NCBI GenBank assembly: GCA_001789205.1
Contig: MFYT01000079.1
Coordinates: 1-32,357 of the forward strand
Length of the DNA stretch: 32,357 bases
Direction of reading: 5' to 3'
Source of the DNA: Candidatus Raymondbacteria bacterium RIFOXYA2_FULL_49_16
GTDB lineage: Bacteria > Fibrobacterota > OXYB2-FULL-49-7 > XYB2-FULL-49-35
Shown: positions 16,395 to 25,087 of the stretch, in pieces
How positions within the stretch are numbered: the first letter of the stretch is position 1
How the letters are laid out: every line of letters starts with the position of its first letter
Notes under the pieces: model-generated
Databases searched by the model: none
What the model was told of the DNA's origin: nothing
What the model saw: only the letters and a program-made list of their open reading frames with translations
Translations under genes and position numbers: made by a program

Positions 16395-17732
16395 TCATAT
16401 CCTAGCCTTTACAAAACTCTCGATATCCGCGGCCTCCTGCGGGCCCACCAGCACCTTCCAGCCCGGCAGATTTTCCTCAAGTTCGCCTGATATCTGGGCC
16501 ACATAGCCGGGTATGACAATGTTGCGGCAAGTGACCTGTTGCTCAAAACCGATTTCCTTGATAAATTTGGCAATAGTACTGCCCGAAAATTTTCCCGCTG
16601 CCCAGGCAGTAAGTACGCTCATGCCTTCACATTCAGGCACTACCAGCCAGGCGGATAGGCCGCTGTTCTCAATTTCACCTGATACCATGAAATAGGTGAG
16701 TGAAAAATTCGTTGTTACAAAAACAGGCGAATCGGCCTTGGGTTCGCCCACAGGATAAACCTTTGGTTCTACCTGAATGGGCTTTTGCGGATCGGTATAG
16801 ACGTTCAGGCGCAGGGTCATGAGCGACGCCATCTGCGCAGCATCAAATCCCGGAAGCACGCACACGCCGCCGAACTTGCAGATTTCATTTATTGCTTCGG
16901 CAGTATCGGCCATCAGGCCGCCTGTCTCAACAAACCGGAGCGTCGGATACCCGAGCGGTTTGTAGGAATCCTTGAGCGCGGTCCGCCGCGCAATGGTATT
17001 GGTCTGAAAAAGCTCGGCCAGCGAATGGGTGGAAAACTGCAGAAGAAGATCATTGAACCCCGCGTCCTTGACCCGCGCGGCAAGCGGAACAAGATCGTCC
17101 AGGCTTTCCGCGGTAAGCGCCAGCGCATGGTCGTTTTCCTTTGCCACAGGCCAAAGCTGGTCAGCGGTTCCGGGAGTGGCGGATGCTATGATGCTCCGCG
17201 AACCTTTGACAGCGGCAGCGGCCGAAACCAAGGCCTTCAGATCCGGACTGTTCAGAACAAGGGGTTTCTTCGTCATTTCCCACGCTTTGGTTGCCAGCGA
17301 AACAAAGGCTGAGGCGTCCGTGCCTTTCTGGGTCACGCTTACCATGTCAATGACCAGCCGCTCTCCCACCCGTTCGAGCACATAGTCTCGAACGGTTTTC
17401 AGAATCGTATCAGCGGTTTCGATGCTGTCCGTGTCGCTGACATTGACCGCTAAAAGCGTCTGATGCGCAAAGGTTTTTTCATGACGATACAGGACTGTTT
17501 CACCGCCAATTTTCAATGTCCGTCCGGGTCCAATGTCAACGCACTTCACCGGCGGTTCGGACGCAGCGCCCAAAACGCGCTTTGCCTCGTCCGACGCGTA
17601 GGGGCATTCGGACAGTTCCGTCTTCTTGGCCGCCAGCTTCATGGCAAAGGCCAGACAGGTGTTTGAACCGCATTCCTTGCAGTTTGTTTTGGGAAGAAGT
17701 TTCTGTATCTGGAGTCCGGTTAATGCTGCCAT
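16395..17732 (-). CDS. acsC: Corrinoid iron-sulfur protein large subunit (AcsC)
   Basis: The start is set at the ATG at 17732, preceded by GGAAAGG and one base after the stop of the fused acsB-acsD gene. The open frame extends 12 codons further but without support. The product is 445 residues, the usual size of AcsC (gamma subunit, CdhE homolog). The N-terminal [4Fe-4S] motif has Cys18, Cys21, Cys26 and Cys43 (KTNCKECGSNTC, ELSECPY). A TIM-barrel domain and a C-terminal B12-binding Rossmann-type domain (LPGWKVLVGPQEAADIE near the end) follow. The protein carries the corrinoid that shuttles the methyl group to the A-cluster of acetyl-CoA synthase. Its partner, the small subunit, is the C-terminal part of the gene just upstream. 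Confidence 0.95.
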   Translation of the reverse strand: MAALTGLQIQKLLPKTNCKECGSNTCLAFAMKLAAKKTELSECPYASDEAKRVLGAASEPPVKCVDIGPGRTLKIGGETVLYRHEKTFAHQTLLAVNVSDTDSIETADTILKTVRDYVLERVGERLVIDMVSVTQKGTDASAFVSLATKAWEMTKKPLVLNSPDLKALVSAAAAVKGSRSIIASATPGTADQLWPVAKENDHALALTAESLDDLVPLAARVKDAGFNDLLLQFSTHSLAELFQTNTIARRTALKDSYKPLGYPTLRFVETGGLMADTAEAINEICKFGGVCVLPGFDAAQMASLMTLRLNVYTDPQKPIQVEPKVYPVGEPKADSPVFVTTNFSLTYFMVSGEIENSGLSAWLVVPECEGMSVLTAWAAGKFSGSTIAKFIKEIGFEQQVTCRNIVIPGYVAQISGELEENLPGWKVLVGPQEAADIESFVKARI

Positions 17733-17733
17733 G

Positions 17734-20700
17734 TTATGCCTTTCCTTTCCCGTCCATGAGCTGTTCAATGGTGTTTTTTAAACCCTGCACAGCATCCGGG
17801 TGATACATGATAAAAACATCCGCGCCAGCATAGAGCAGACTGGTCGCAGTGGTGAGTTCCCAGAGGGCGGCGCGTTTTTTAAGCTCGCCCCAGGCGGGAA
17901 ACTCTTTTTCACTGGACTTGAGTTCCTTGATCTTCGCGCACTCCTGTCCGGGCGACACAATAATGGGAAACGCGAGCATGGCATCGCCGCCAAGGCCGGT
18001 TAGCCGTATCCGCTCCATGACCGAATAGGTGTATTCTATGCCGTATCCCATGGCGCCGGTCATTGCATCCATGACAATCTGGCCAGGTTTTACGTCCATG
18101 TTCGACAACAGAATATTGAGCTGCTTGCCGATATTAACGTCAATGGGGCTCATGGCCACAACCGAATGGCCATAGGCCAGCGCTGCGCCCGCAATGGTAC
18201 GGTAATTATCGGATTCGACCCAGTTTAACAGAAGATTTTCGCCCTTGCACGCGGCTGCCACTGCCTTCATCACCTCATTGCACCGGTCAAAACTGCTGTG
18301 GCCCGTGATAATGAGGGGCACATCCACTGCCGCAAGCACTGATTTGACAAGTTCGACCGCCTGATCGGGCGTACGGTCGCCTTTTTCCGGGTGCGTGCCT
18401 TCGAGCCGCACGGAGATAAGCTCTGCACCGTATTTTTCAACGCAGGCCTTTGCCATGTCAGCAGGATGGTTCAGCAGGTCGCCGTAGATTTCTCTGAGCA
18501 CTGCCGGGTACTTTGGCCCCACAACATCAAAGACCTCCATGGCAACAAGGGGTTTGTTTGGCATAACGCCTTCCCAGAGATGAAACGGCATTGCCGTTGC
18601 TCCGCCAATCTGGCAGACCTTTCCTCTGGTCCCGCCTTGCTCGCGCGTTGCGCCCAGCGTGACTGTATTCACCGGGATTGTCCCTGTATCTTTTTTAACG
18701 TTGAAAGCCGTAATTCCCGCAATCCGGTCCAATGCCCTGGGTCCTTGTGACACAGCCGGTTTTATTGATGGTTTTACCGGAAGAGGCCTGGGCCTTTCCG
18801 GTATGGATTGAACAGCGGCTTTTAATCCCAGAAATTTTTCGCTTAAGGTATTGATAATGTCTTTGACGATTTCTTCGGTTACCCGCGCCTTGAAGTCTTT
18901 CCTGACCTTTTCGGTAAGCTTGTTTGTTATTTCTTCAATAAGTTCAGGGGTTATTTCGGTCTTCTTGTCCCTGACCTCAGCATGAGCCTCAGCCTTGACC
19001 TCAACCTTGACTGGCTCTGGCTTGACCTCTTCCTGCTTCGCAGCGACCTGCGTCGATACACTCATGTCGTCCATTCCAAGCGCTGGATGACCTACTTTTT
19101 CCATGTGCATACGTATCTGTTTGGCGTCCGTTGCCACGGTCTCGTCCGCGATCTGATCCAGAAGACCCGGAACTCCCTGCTCCTCAAAACGCTTTACCAG
19201 ATCTTCTTTCAGGAGTTCTTTTAATTCTTTTGGCATCCAGACCAGTCTTTTAAAACCGCCGTCTGCCTTAAGAAACTTGCGGGAGGTCAGAAAGACCTTG
19301 CCGCAGCCCATGAAACCAGGGGTCTGCTGGCCGCCGCCCACCGAGCCGGCAAGCGTTGAAAAGATCATGCCGCTTGGCGTATCGCCGGTAAACTCGCGGT
19401 TGACCACCATGACCCCGTTGCATTCGGGAACATAGCCGCAGATAACCTCGAAACACCCGCACGAGGTCATGGGATGATCCATGATCGAGTATGCGGAAAA
19501 TGTCTCAATGGTCTTGTGCGAATTGATAAACACATAGTCATTGATGTTTTTCCAAATTCCCCTGACCGGGTCAACACACTCGCCTTTTATGACCGGCTGG
19601 TTGGGGCCGGTGTTGTCTATTTCGTATGCTGCCTTGCCATCGAGCCAGTTATACGCACCGCACAGGCCCAACCGTTCAGGCGTTATAATGCACACATGGT
19701 TTGGGGCAAAAGACTGACAAAGCAAACATGAATAAAAAGTGTCCACTGCTTCGTCAGTCATGGATTCCATGCGCCTGTTGCGCTCGTTATAGACCTTTCG
19801 TGCTATGACAATGCGCTTCTCAACTTCGTCCCTGTCAGTGATCATAGTGACCTGGACTTTATCGACAATGGCCGGATAGTCTGACAGAAATTTAGCATGG
19901 ATGATTTCGCCATAGTGTTTGAGCCGCAGTCCCTTGGCAAAACCGGCCTTTGACACACGCGTCCAGATAATATCGCGCTGGCCCATGTGCCACAGGCCTT
20001 CGGCGCCGTTGAGCATATGATGTATCTGGCGTTCAAGTATGGGCTCAAAATCAGACTGCATTTTTCGGCCCGCCACCTCGACCCAGATGGCAAGAGGCAT
20101 GCATTCGCCCTCAGGAATTTGGTCAATGTCCGGACCAATAACATCGATCTTTCCATCGACCACTTCCTCAAGTTCGCGCGAGGTGACAAATTCAAAGGCC
20201 GTGGTCTTGTTGCCGCCGAATTCGGCCTGGGTGTCTGCCTTGCGGATGCGCTCGCCTTCGAACGCAGGACCATAAGGCACGGGTACCGGCACCTTGGTTA
20301 TCTTGACCTTGCACCCGCGTACTTCGAGCGCTTTTTCAACCATGACCGCATGGGATACGTTTGACACAACATGCTCATAGGTGCAGATTCCCGTGGGAAG
20401 AATCTGAGGAATATCTGTGTCTGCGATGACCGGAAAGCCGTAGTTGATTGCGCCGGCAGCGGCCGCGTATTTTTCCTTGTCAACTTCGCCAAAGGCCAAA
20501 ACAAAGGCAAAAACCCGGTTTTTATTGTACTGAAGGTTGGCCGCGAAATCCCCGGGTTTTACCGCACCAAACGAAAGCGCGGCCCGGTTGGCAAATCCAA
20601 GCGCATATACCAGGGCCGAGACATCCCTGCCAAACGGGACCAGCCGCGTCTCCCATCCCAATTGCACGCCCGCCTCGTGGAGCTGCTCGGCAAACTGTTT

Positions 20701-21237
20701 GCCATTGGTCGAACCGGCCATGAACACATAGAGGTTCTTTTCCTGAAGTTCGCGCGCAATGGCCACCGCAATCTCGGTCGTAGGCGCTGCACCCGTGATG
20801 GCCGCAAACCCCGGCGCTGTACCGTCGACAAATTCTATTCCCCGCTCACGCATGATAATATCGTTTGCAGCGCCCAGCCAGATTCCTTCAGCCGGATTTG
20901 GGCCAATGAGATATTTGCACGCCTCAATGACTTCACAGGCAAAAAGCGAGGCAACACCCGCATCGAGCGTATTGCCAAGATAGGGCAGCCAGACCGAACC
21001 CGCGGGCCGGGCCGGAACCAGCGCTTTTGCACGTTTGAGAATGCAGCGCAGGTCAGCAAGCGTCTGCATCTTCTCAGCGGTAAGAGAATAAATGATGGGC
21101 AGAAAATAGGCTGTGTCCGGAAAACCAATGGTACACGATTCGCCCTTGGCCGCAATGGCCTGGTCGAGTTTTGCCTCGGCGCGCGCCACCCATTCGATGG
21201 CACCGTCAATGGCCTGTGTGCTGATGTGTTTAGACAT
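17734..21237 (-). CDS. acsB-acsD: Fused acetyl-CoA synthase / CoFeSP small subunit (AcsB-AcsD)
   Basis: One uninterrupted 1167-codon frame encodes two Wood-Ljungdahl proteins that are normally separate. Residues 1 to about 725 are a full-length bacterial acetyl-CoA synthase. The A-cluster ligands are all present: Cys504, Cys507, Cys516 and Cys526 (SCLLCQSF, HVC, LGLC) for the [4Fe-4S] cluster, and Cys593-Gly-Cys595 (TSCGCF) for the distal nickel. The spacing matches the Moorella enzyme with a 2-residue offset. Residues about 726-835 form a linker: a Lys/Glu/Pro/Val-rich stretch, two amphipathic helices (about 762-805) and a Pro-rich stretch. Residues about 836-1167 are a complete CoFeSP small subunit (AcsD) TIM barrel (QIGGATAMPFHLWEG, WVESDNYRTIAGAAL, MDAMTGAMGYGIEYTYSVME). 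The start overlaps acsA by 8 bp with a GGAGAG ribosome-binding site, and the stop is 1 bp before acsC. The fusion should tether CoFeSP to its methyl acceptor. Confidence 0.95.
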   Translation of the reverse strand: MSKHISTQAIDGAIEWVARAEAKLDQAIAAKGESCTIGFPDTAYFLPIIYSLTAEKMQTLADLRCILKRAKALVPARPAGSVWLPYLGNTLDAGVASLFACEVIEACKYLIGPNPAEGIWLGAANDIIMRERGIEFVDGTAPGFAAITGAAPTTEIAVAIARELQEKNLYVFMAGSTNGKQFAEQLHEAGVQLGWETRLVPFGRDVSALVYALGFANRAALSFGAVKPGDFAANLQYNKNRVFAFVLAFGEVDKEKYAAAAGAINYGFPVIADTDIPQILPTGICTYEHVVSNVSHAVMVEKALEVRGCKVKITKVPVPVPYGPAFEGERIRKADTQAEFGGNKTTAFEFVTSRELEEVVDGKIDVIGPDIDQIPEGECMPLAIWVEVAGRKMQSDFEPILERQIHHMLNGAEGLWHMGQRDIIWTRVSKAGFAKGLRLKHYGEIIHAKFLSDYPAIVDKVQVTMITDRDEVEKRIVIARKVYNERNRRMESMTDEAVDTFYSCLLCQSFAPNHVCIITPERLGLCGAYNWLDGKAAYEIDNTGPNQPVIKGECVDPVRGIWKNINDYVFINSHKTIETFSAYSIMDHPMTSCGCFEVICGYVPECNGVMVVNREFTGDTPSGMIFSTLAGSVGGGQQTPGFMGCGKVFLTSRKFLKADGGFKRLVWMPKELKELLKEDLVKRFEEQGVPGLLDQIADETVATDAKQIRMHMEKVGHPALGMDDMSVSTQVAAKQEEVKPEPVKVEVKAEAHAEVRDKKTEITPELIEEITNKLTEKVRKDFKARVTEEIVKDIINTLSEKFLGLKAAVQSIPERPRPLPVKPSIKPAVSQGPRALDRIAGITAFNVKKDTGTIPVNTVTLGATREQGGTRGKVCQIGGATAMPFHLWEGVMPNKPLVAMEVFDVVGPKYPAVLREIYGDLLNHPADMAKACVEKYGAELISVRLEGTHPEKGDRTPDQAVELVKSVLAAVDVPLIITGHSSFDRCNEVMKAVAAACKGENLLLNWVESDNYRTIAGAALAYGHSVVAMSPIDVNIGKQLNILLSNMDVKPGQIVMDAMTGAMGYGIEYTYSVMERIRLTGLGGDAMLAFPIIVSPGQECAKIKELKSSEKEFPAWGELKKRAALWELTTATSLLYAGADVFIMYHPDAVQGLKNTIEQLMDGKGKA
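18733..19062 (-). other. Interdomain linker of the AcsB-AcsD fusion
   Basis: This in-frame stretch encodes residues 726-835 of the fusion. The first 35 residues are low-complexity (KPEPVKVEVKAEAHAEV). Two related amphipathic segments follow, ITPELIEEITNKLTEKVRKD and VTEEIVKDIINTLSEKFLGL, which look like an internal duplication able to form a helical hairpin or oligomerise. A Pro-rich hinge (PERPRPLPVKPSIKP) then leads into the AcsD barrel. Charge and composition resemble swinging-arm linkers. An in-frame ATG at 19065, with GGAATGG about 9 bases upstream, could allow internal initiation of a linker-AcsD product; this is weak. Confidence 0.7.
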
Positions 21238-23179
21238 GGGCCTCTCTCCTCTGTTTCATATCAAGAAGCGTGCGCTCACTCTTTTTGTTGATATTCAGTT
21301 TGTCGCGTTTGGCGTTTATCAGGTCCATGACAAGCGTTGCGGCCTCGTGCGGATCGGGGCATACGTGAAACGAGGCGCCAAAGAGCTCGTGTGTTCCCTT
21401 GTTGAGAAAATTGGTCACCTTCTCGGAACCGGAAATGTGAAACGGCAGTCCCAGCACAACATCGATACCCGATGCAACGCAATAGGTGCCAATGGCAACG
21501 GCCTTCTCGCTCATCCATTCAGGCGCAATTCCCACGGCCGGAACATCGGACAGATCGTCCCCCAGACCTCCTTCAAGGACAATCTCAGTCGCTGCCTCGA
21601 GAATACGCGCATTGTCGACACAGCTGCCCATATGCAGCACCGGTGGGATGCCAACGGCCTCGCACACTTCGCGAAGTCCCGGACCCGCAAGTTCAAGCGC
21701 GGCCTCGGGAGTCAGCAGCCCCTCTTTTGCCGAGGCAATTGCCGCGCAGCCCGTGTTGAGCACCAACACATCGCGCTTGATGAGTTCGCGTGTAAGTGTG
21801 ATCATATAGGAATCCATCCTGATCTTGGGATTGTTGCATCCCACAATGCCCGCCACACCCTTGATACGTCCCTGGATAATCGCATCGTTGAGAGGCCGGA
21901 AAGTACTCCTAAACGTGCCGCCCAACATGTATCTGATGGATTCAACTGAGAAACCAGCCACAAGCGCCCGCTTTGCCAAAGGAATGCAGACCTTGGCCGG
22001 GTCTCTGCGTTTGTAATTTTCGATTGCCCGGCGGACAAGTCCTTTGGCGCTTTCAAGCGCATGTTGCTCGTCAAAGGCCTCGTGCACTGCGCCAATCGTC
22101 TGGGCAATATCGCTTGTTGAGACTATTTGCGTATGATAGGCCTTTGCGATCTCAGGCAGACTCGGCATGCAGCACTGCACATCAGTAATCATCACTTCCA
22201 CTGCGCCAGTGAGCAGGGCAAGCTCCTGCTGAAGAAAATTACCTGCAAGGGGAATGCCGTGGCGCATTAAAATTTCATTGGCAGTGCAGCAGATGCCGGC
22301 AAGGGTAATGCCCTCTGCTCCTGCCTCTTTGGCCGCTTTCACCATCTCAGGGTCAGAAACCGCAATTGCCAGCATTTCAGAAAGTGCGGGTTCGTGACCA
22401 TGAACCAGAATGTTCACTGTCTTTTCGCCCAGCACCCCCAGGTTTGCATTGCTAGCAATCGGGATGGGCGTGCCAAAAATAATGTCTGAAACAATGCTTG
22501 CAACGCGCGACCCGCCCCAGCCGTCTGAAAGCGCTGTCCGGAACGCGTGCATGAGAATGTTTTTATAATCATGGTCAACGCCCATGGTGGTACGGTGCAG
22601 CGCCTCGACCAGCATCCGGTCTATGCCGGCTGGTTCAATGTTCTGCCGTTTCCACACTGCCTGACGCTTCAGCGGAGCAAGGGACAAAGTTTTAAGATGC
22701 TCTTCCTGGGAGGTGAATTCTTTGAGAAAAATATCCGCAAGTTCACCAGCGACCTGCTTTTTTGTTTTATCAGCATCAATAATGCCGAATTTGCGCGCTG
22801 CTCTGCGCAACACCTTTTCGTCCTTTATTGCGTATTGCCCGCCCTTGCCCTCTGCCACACTCTTGAGCAGCAGTACCAGGTGTCGGCCATGGTCTGAATG
22901 GGCCGCAGTACCCCCTGCAACTTCGCGCAGATAGTTACGGGCCACAATGGTATCTGCATCAGCACCACAAATGCCCAGCGGCGCTTTTGCAGTAATACGG
23001 CAGGGGCCCATGTGGCATATGCGGCAGCAGACGCCGCTTTTCCCGAATCCGCATTGCACCTTCTGCGTTTCGTATCGAGAAAACGTGGTGCTTGCGCCAA
23101 GCTTTTCTGCACGCTCAATCATCTGAAGCGATGCCTGGTCCATGGCCTTTTTTTCCCGAGGGACGTTTGTTTCACTCAT
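21230..23179 (-). CDS. acsA: Anaerobic Ni-CO dehydrogenase catalytic subunit (AcsA)
   Basis: The 649-residue protein is a complete Ni,Fe-CODH. The N-terminal D/B-cluster ligands are Cys43, Cys51, Cys52, Cys55, Cys60 and Cys71 (QCGFGKSGVCCRICHMGPC). C-cluster ligands are found at His262 (VHGHEP), Cys297/298 (GICCTANE), Cys336/337 (VQCCMPS), Cys448 (VGCNNP), Cys478 (NTGCAA) and Cys520 (MGSCVDNAR). It interconverts CO2 and CO and passes CO to acetyl-CoA synthase. The start (ATGAGTGAA) overlaps the stop of the upstream ATPase by 4 bp and has a GGAG site. The stop overlaps the acsB-acsD start by 8 bp, so CODH and the fused synthase are probably translationally coupled, as expected for a CODH/ACS complex. 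Confidence 0.97.
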   Translation of the reverse strand: MSETNVPREKKAMDQASLQMIERAEKLGASTTFSRYETQKVQCGFGKSGVCCRICHMGPCRITAKAPLGICGADADTIVARNYLREVAGGTAAHSDHGRHLVLLLKSVAEGKGGQYAIKDEKVLRRAARKFGIIDADKTKKQVAGELADIFLKEFTSQEEHLKTLSLAPLKRQAVWKRQNIEPAGIDRMLVEALHRTTMGVDHDYKNILMHAFRTALSDGWGGSRVASIVSDIIFGTPIPIASNANLGVLGEKTVNILVHGHEPALSEMLAIAVSDPEMVKAAKEAGAEGITLAGICCTANEILMRHGIPLAGNFLQQELALLTGAVEVMITDVQCCMPSLPEIAKAYHTQIVSTSDIAQTIGAVHEAFDEQHALESAKGLVRRAIENYKRRDPAKVCIPLAKRALVAGFSVESIRYMLGGTFRSTFRPLNDAIIQGRIKGVAGIVGCNNPKIRMDSYMITLTRELIKRDVLVLNTGCAAIASAKEGLLTPEAALELAGPGLREVCEAVGIPPVLHMGSCVDNARILEAATEIVLEGGLGDDLSDVPAVGIAPEWMSEKAVAIGTYCVASGIDVVLGLPFHISGSEKVTNFLNKGTHELFGASFHVCPDPHEAATLVMDLINAKRDKLNINKKSERTLLDMKQRREAHV

Positions 23180-23946
23180 GTGGATTCTCCAGGTATATGA
23201 GTCAATAATGTATCAATGCATTGTACTGTCTGATTCTGCCCGGACAATTTATTAACACTCTCCCCTGCTTCGCTCAGACCGGCAACTTCCGGATCATTTG
23301 CAATACACATCAGGAGATCAGCCTGCGTTACTTCTTTAACTCGCTCCGCTGCCTGGGGAGTAACCCCGCTCTGGGATCGGTTCACCACCACAGCCAACTT
23401 TTTGTACTCTATCTCCATTTCATGCGTGAGACCATGGAGACGCGTCACAGTGTCCAATCCCCGCGCAGACGCGTCAGAGACCATGACCAGCAGATCGACC
23501 TTCTGCACAATACGCCGCGACAGATTCTCGAGTCCGGCTTCATTGTCGATGACCACAAAGGGATAGTTGTCCGCAATGGCCTTGATCACTGACCTCAAAA
23601 CATTGTTGGCATAGCAGTAGCAACCCGGGCCTTCAGGCCGGCCCATGGCAATAAGATCAAAACCATCTGATTCAACAAGGCTCTCCTCAATCTTCATTTC
23701 AAGCATCTGCTGTTTGGAAACGCCCTGTACCGCACCCGAACCAGCCGCCTTTTTCGTCTCCTCGCGCGCGCTGCCTACGGTTTTTGTTATGGAAACGCCA
23801 AGCGCTGCATCGAGACACGAATTTGGGTCAGCATCCACTGCCAGCACCGGTGTTTTTCCTGCGGCCACCAGCCGTGAAATAATAAGGCTTGAGATGGTCG
23901 TCTTCCCCACCCCGCCTTTTCCCGTCACTGCAATGATATAGCTCAT
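23176..23946 (-). CDS. CooC/AcsF-type MinD-family ATPase (nickel insertion)
   Basis: The 256-residue protein has the deviant Walker A GKGGVGKTT (about 10-18), a VDADPNS switch region and a Cys-X-Cys motif in GRPEGPGCYCYANN (Cys109, Cys111). This matches the CooC family of nickel-dependent ATPases that mature CODH; the related AcsF matures the A-cluster of acetyl-CoA synthase. It is one of two such proteins in the operon, the other being at 25375-26154. It overlaps acsA by 4 bp, so it may serve either cluster. I favour an AcsF-like role because the other paralog has the more typical CooC signature, but this is inference. Its start is 54 bp after the methyltransferase stop, across a palindromic repeat; the ribosome-binding site is weak. 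Confidence 0.85.
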   Translation of the reverse strand: MSYIIAVTGKGGVGKTTISSLIISRLVAAGKTPVLAVDADPNSCLDAALGVSITKTVGSAREETKKAAGSGAVQGVSKQQMLEMKIEESLVESDGFDLIAMGRPEGPGCYCYANNVLRSVIKAIADNYPFVVIDNEAGLENLSRRIVQKVDLLVMVSDASARGLDTVTRLHGLTHEMEIEYKKLAVVVNRSQSGVTPQAAERVKEVTQADLLMCIANDPEVAGLSEAGESVNKLSGQNQTVQCIDTLLTHIPGEST

Positions 23947-23970
23947 AAGATTTTTATTCCCTCATAAAAC

Positions 23971-24000
23971 TCCCCCCTTTGTAAGGGGGGAAAGGGGGGA
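23971..24000. repeat. C6/G6 palindromic repeat between methyltransferase and ATPase genes
   Basis: The hairpin CCCCCCTT-TGT-AAGGGGGG (23972-23990) is followed by AAAGGGGGGA, directly abutting the methyltransferase stop codon. This sequence pattern is common as a dispersed intergenic repeat in many bacteria. It sits inside the acs operon, so it is unlikely to be a full terminator. Confidence 0.55.
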
Positions 24001-25074
24001 TCAGAACCCGTATTTCTTTTTCAATGCAATGGACAGTTCGCCCAGAAGCTTGAACACCCGCTCCGCGTCTTCGACAGGAAGCGATCCAGTGCCGCACGAA
24101 GGTGTTATCACGGCCTGTTCGAGTATGAGCTGTTTATCGATGCCCTTGGCCGCCAGATTGTCCACAACCTTTTCGAATTGAGCGACAAGCGTTTCCACAC
24201 TCTGGTCGCGGATTGCGGCTGAAGTGGGGACAACACCCCAGGCAAGCGCACCGCCTTTCTGCAGGTGGTTTTTGACAGCCTCGGGGTACATGGCAATGGT
24301 TTCGCCAAAACCAAATGCGTCAAAATTGACAATATCGACCTCAGCATCGATCAGAATGCTCCATTCCGTATTGCCGCAGCAGTGCACGCCCGCAAGAGCG
24401 CCTTCGGAATGAATGGCCTGGACCAATTCGTTGATGGCCGCGACAACGTCCTCGCGTTTCACCGAAACATAGGTGGAGCTGCCGAATGCCGAAAGGATGG
24501 GTTCGTCGATAAAACAGATGATTCTCTGCGCAAAGGGCTTGAACTTCTGGATCTGCCAGCGGCACTTCATGGCAAGCGCTTTGATGATCAGGTCTCTGAA
24601 TTCATCGTTGTACCACATGGCGCGCTTGTTTTCATCGGTAATGGTAAGGGCGAAGCTGCAGGGACCCGTGGTCTGTACCTTTATAAAAGGCCGTGTACCA
24701 CCCGTAGAGGTCAACCGTTTTTCGAGCGCATAGATGCCTTTAGAAAAATCTGGGCCAATGGCCAGGGCCGAGCAATCGCCGGTTCCGGTCTCAGGGTCCA
24801 TGGCAGCCATATAGGATTCGTAGAACCCGGCAAACTGCTCTGAAGAATCAACGGCAGTGTCAAAATACATGCGTTTTTTCGCCTCGTCAATTACCGCGGA
24901 GGGCATGCCCTCGGAATATTGTATTTCCATCTGCTCGTGCAGGCCAAATGCAGGCAGCTGCGGCCAGATGGGCGCGTAGGGAATAGCTGACAAAACAACA
25001 GAGACCGCCTTGTCAGGGTCTGCATGGGGCAGGCTGCCGATTGCGGTTGCGAGACATTTTGGTTTGAAAGACAT
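24001..25074 (-). CDS. MetE-like (core) zinc methyltransferase, candidate corrinoid-dependent methionine synthase
   Basis: The 357-residue protein belongs to the MetE-C/uroporphyrinogen-decarboxylase-like barrel superfamily. It opens with ATAIGSLPHADPDKA and carries a zinc site resembling the His-X-Cys...Cys pattern: His231-Cys232-Cys233 (GVHCCGN) and Cys327 (ITPSCGTGS). The glutamate that is the third zinc ligand in MetE is not at the expected place; Asp252 (NFDAFGFGE) lies there instead. It lacks the N-terminal half of MetE that binds folate. Core-MetE proteins of anaerobes are proposed to make methionine from a methyl-corrinoid protein. Placement inside the acs operon, with AAAGGAG before the ATG, makes methyl-CoFeSP the obvious donor candidate. 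A different acceptor thiol, or a methyltransferase feeding CoFeSP, cannot be excluded. Confidence 0.75.
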   Translation of the reverse strand: MSFKPKCLATAIGSLPHADPDKAVSVVLSAIPYAPIWPQLPAFGLHEQMEIQYSEGMPSAVIDEAKKRMYFDTAVDSSEQFAGFYESYMAAMDPETGTGDCSALAIGPDFSKGIYALEKRLTSTGGTRPFIKVQTTGPCSFALTITDENKRAMWYNDEFRDLIIKALAMKCRWQIQKFKPFAQRIICFIDEPILSAFGSSTYVSVKREDVVAAINELVQAIHSEGALAGVHCCGNTEWSILIDAEVDIVNFDAFGFGETIAMYPEAVKNHLQKGGALAWGVVPTSAAIRDQSVETLVAQFEKVVDNLAAKGIDKQLILEQAVITPSCGTGSLPVEDAERVFKLLGELSIALKKKYGF

Positions 25075-25087
25075 GTATGGTCTCCTT

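Noticed and set aside
17734-17770. Upstream start of acsC at 17768
   Set aside because: The extension overlaps the end of acsB-acsD, lacks a ribosome-binding site and adds residues not seen in AcsC; the ATG at 17732 with GGAAAGG fits better.
20371-21291. Long plus-strand frame of 306 codons opposite acsB-acsD
   Set aside because: It lies wholly antisense to a clearly conserved gene, has no recognisable motif and a composition typical of a shadow frame.
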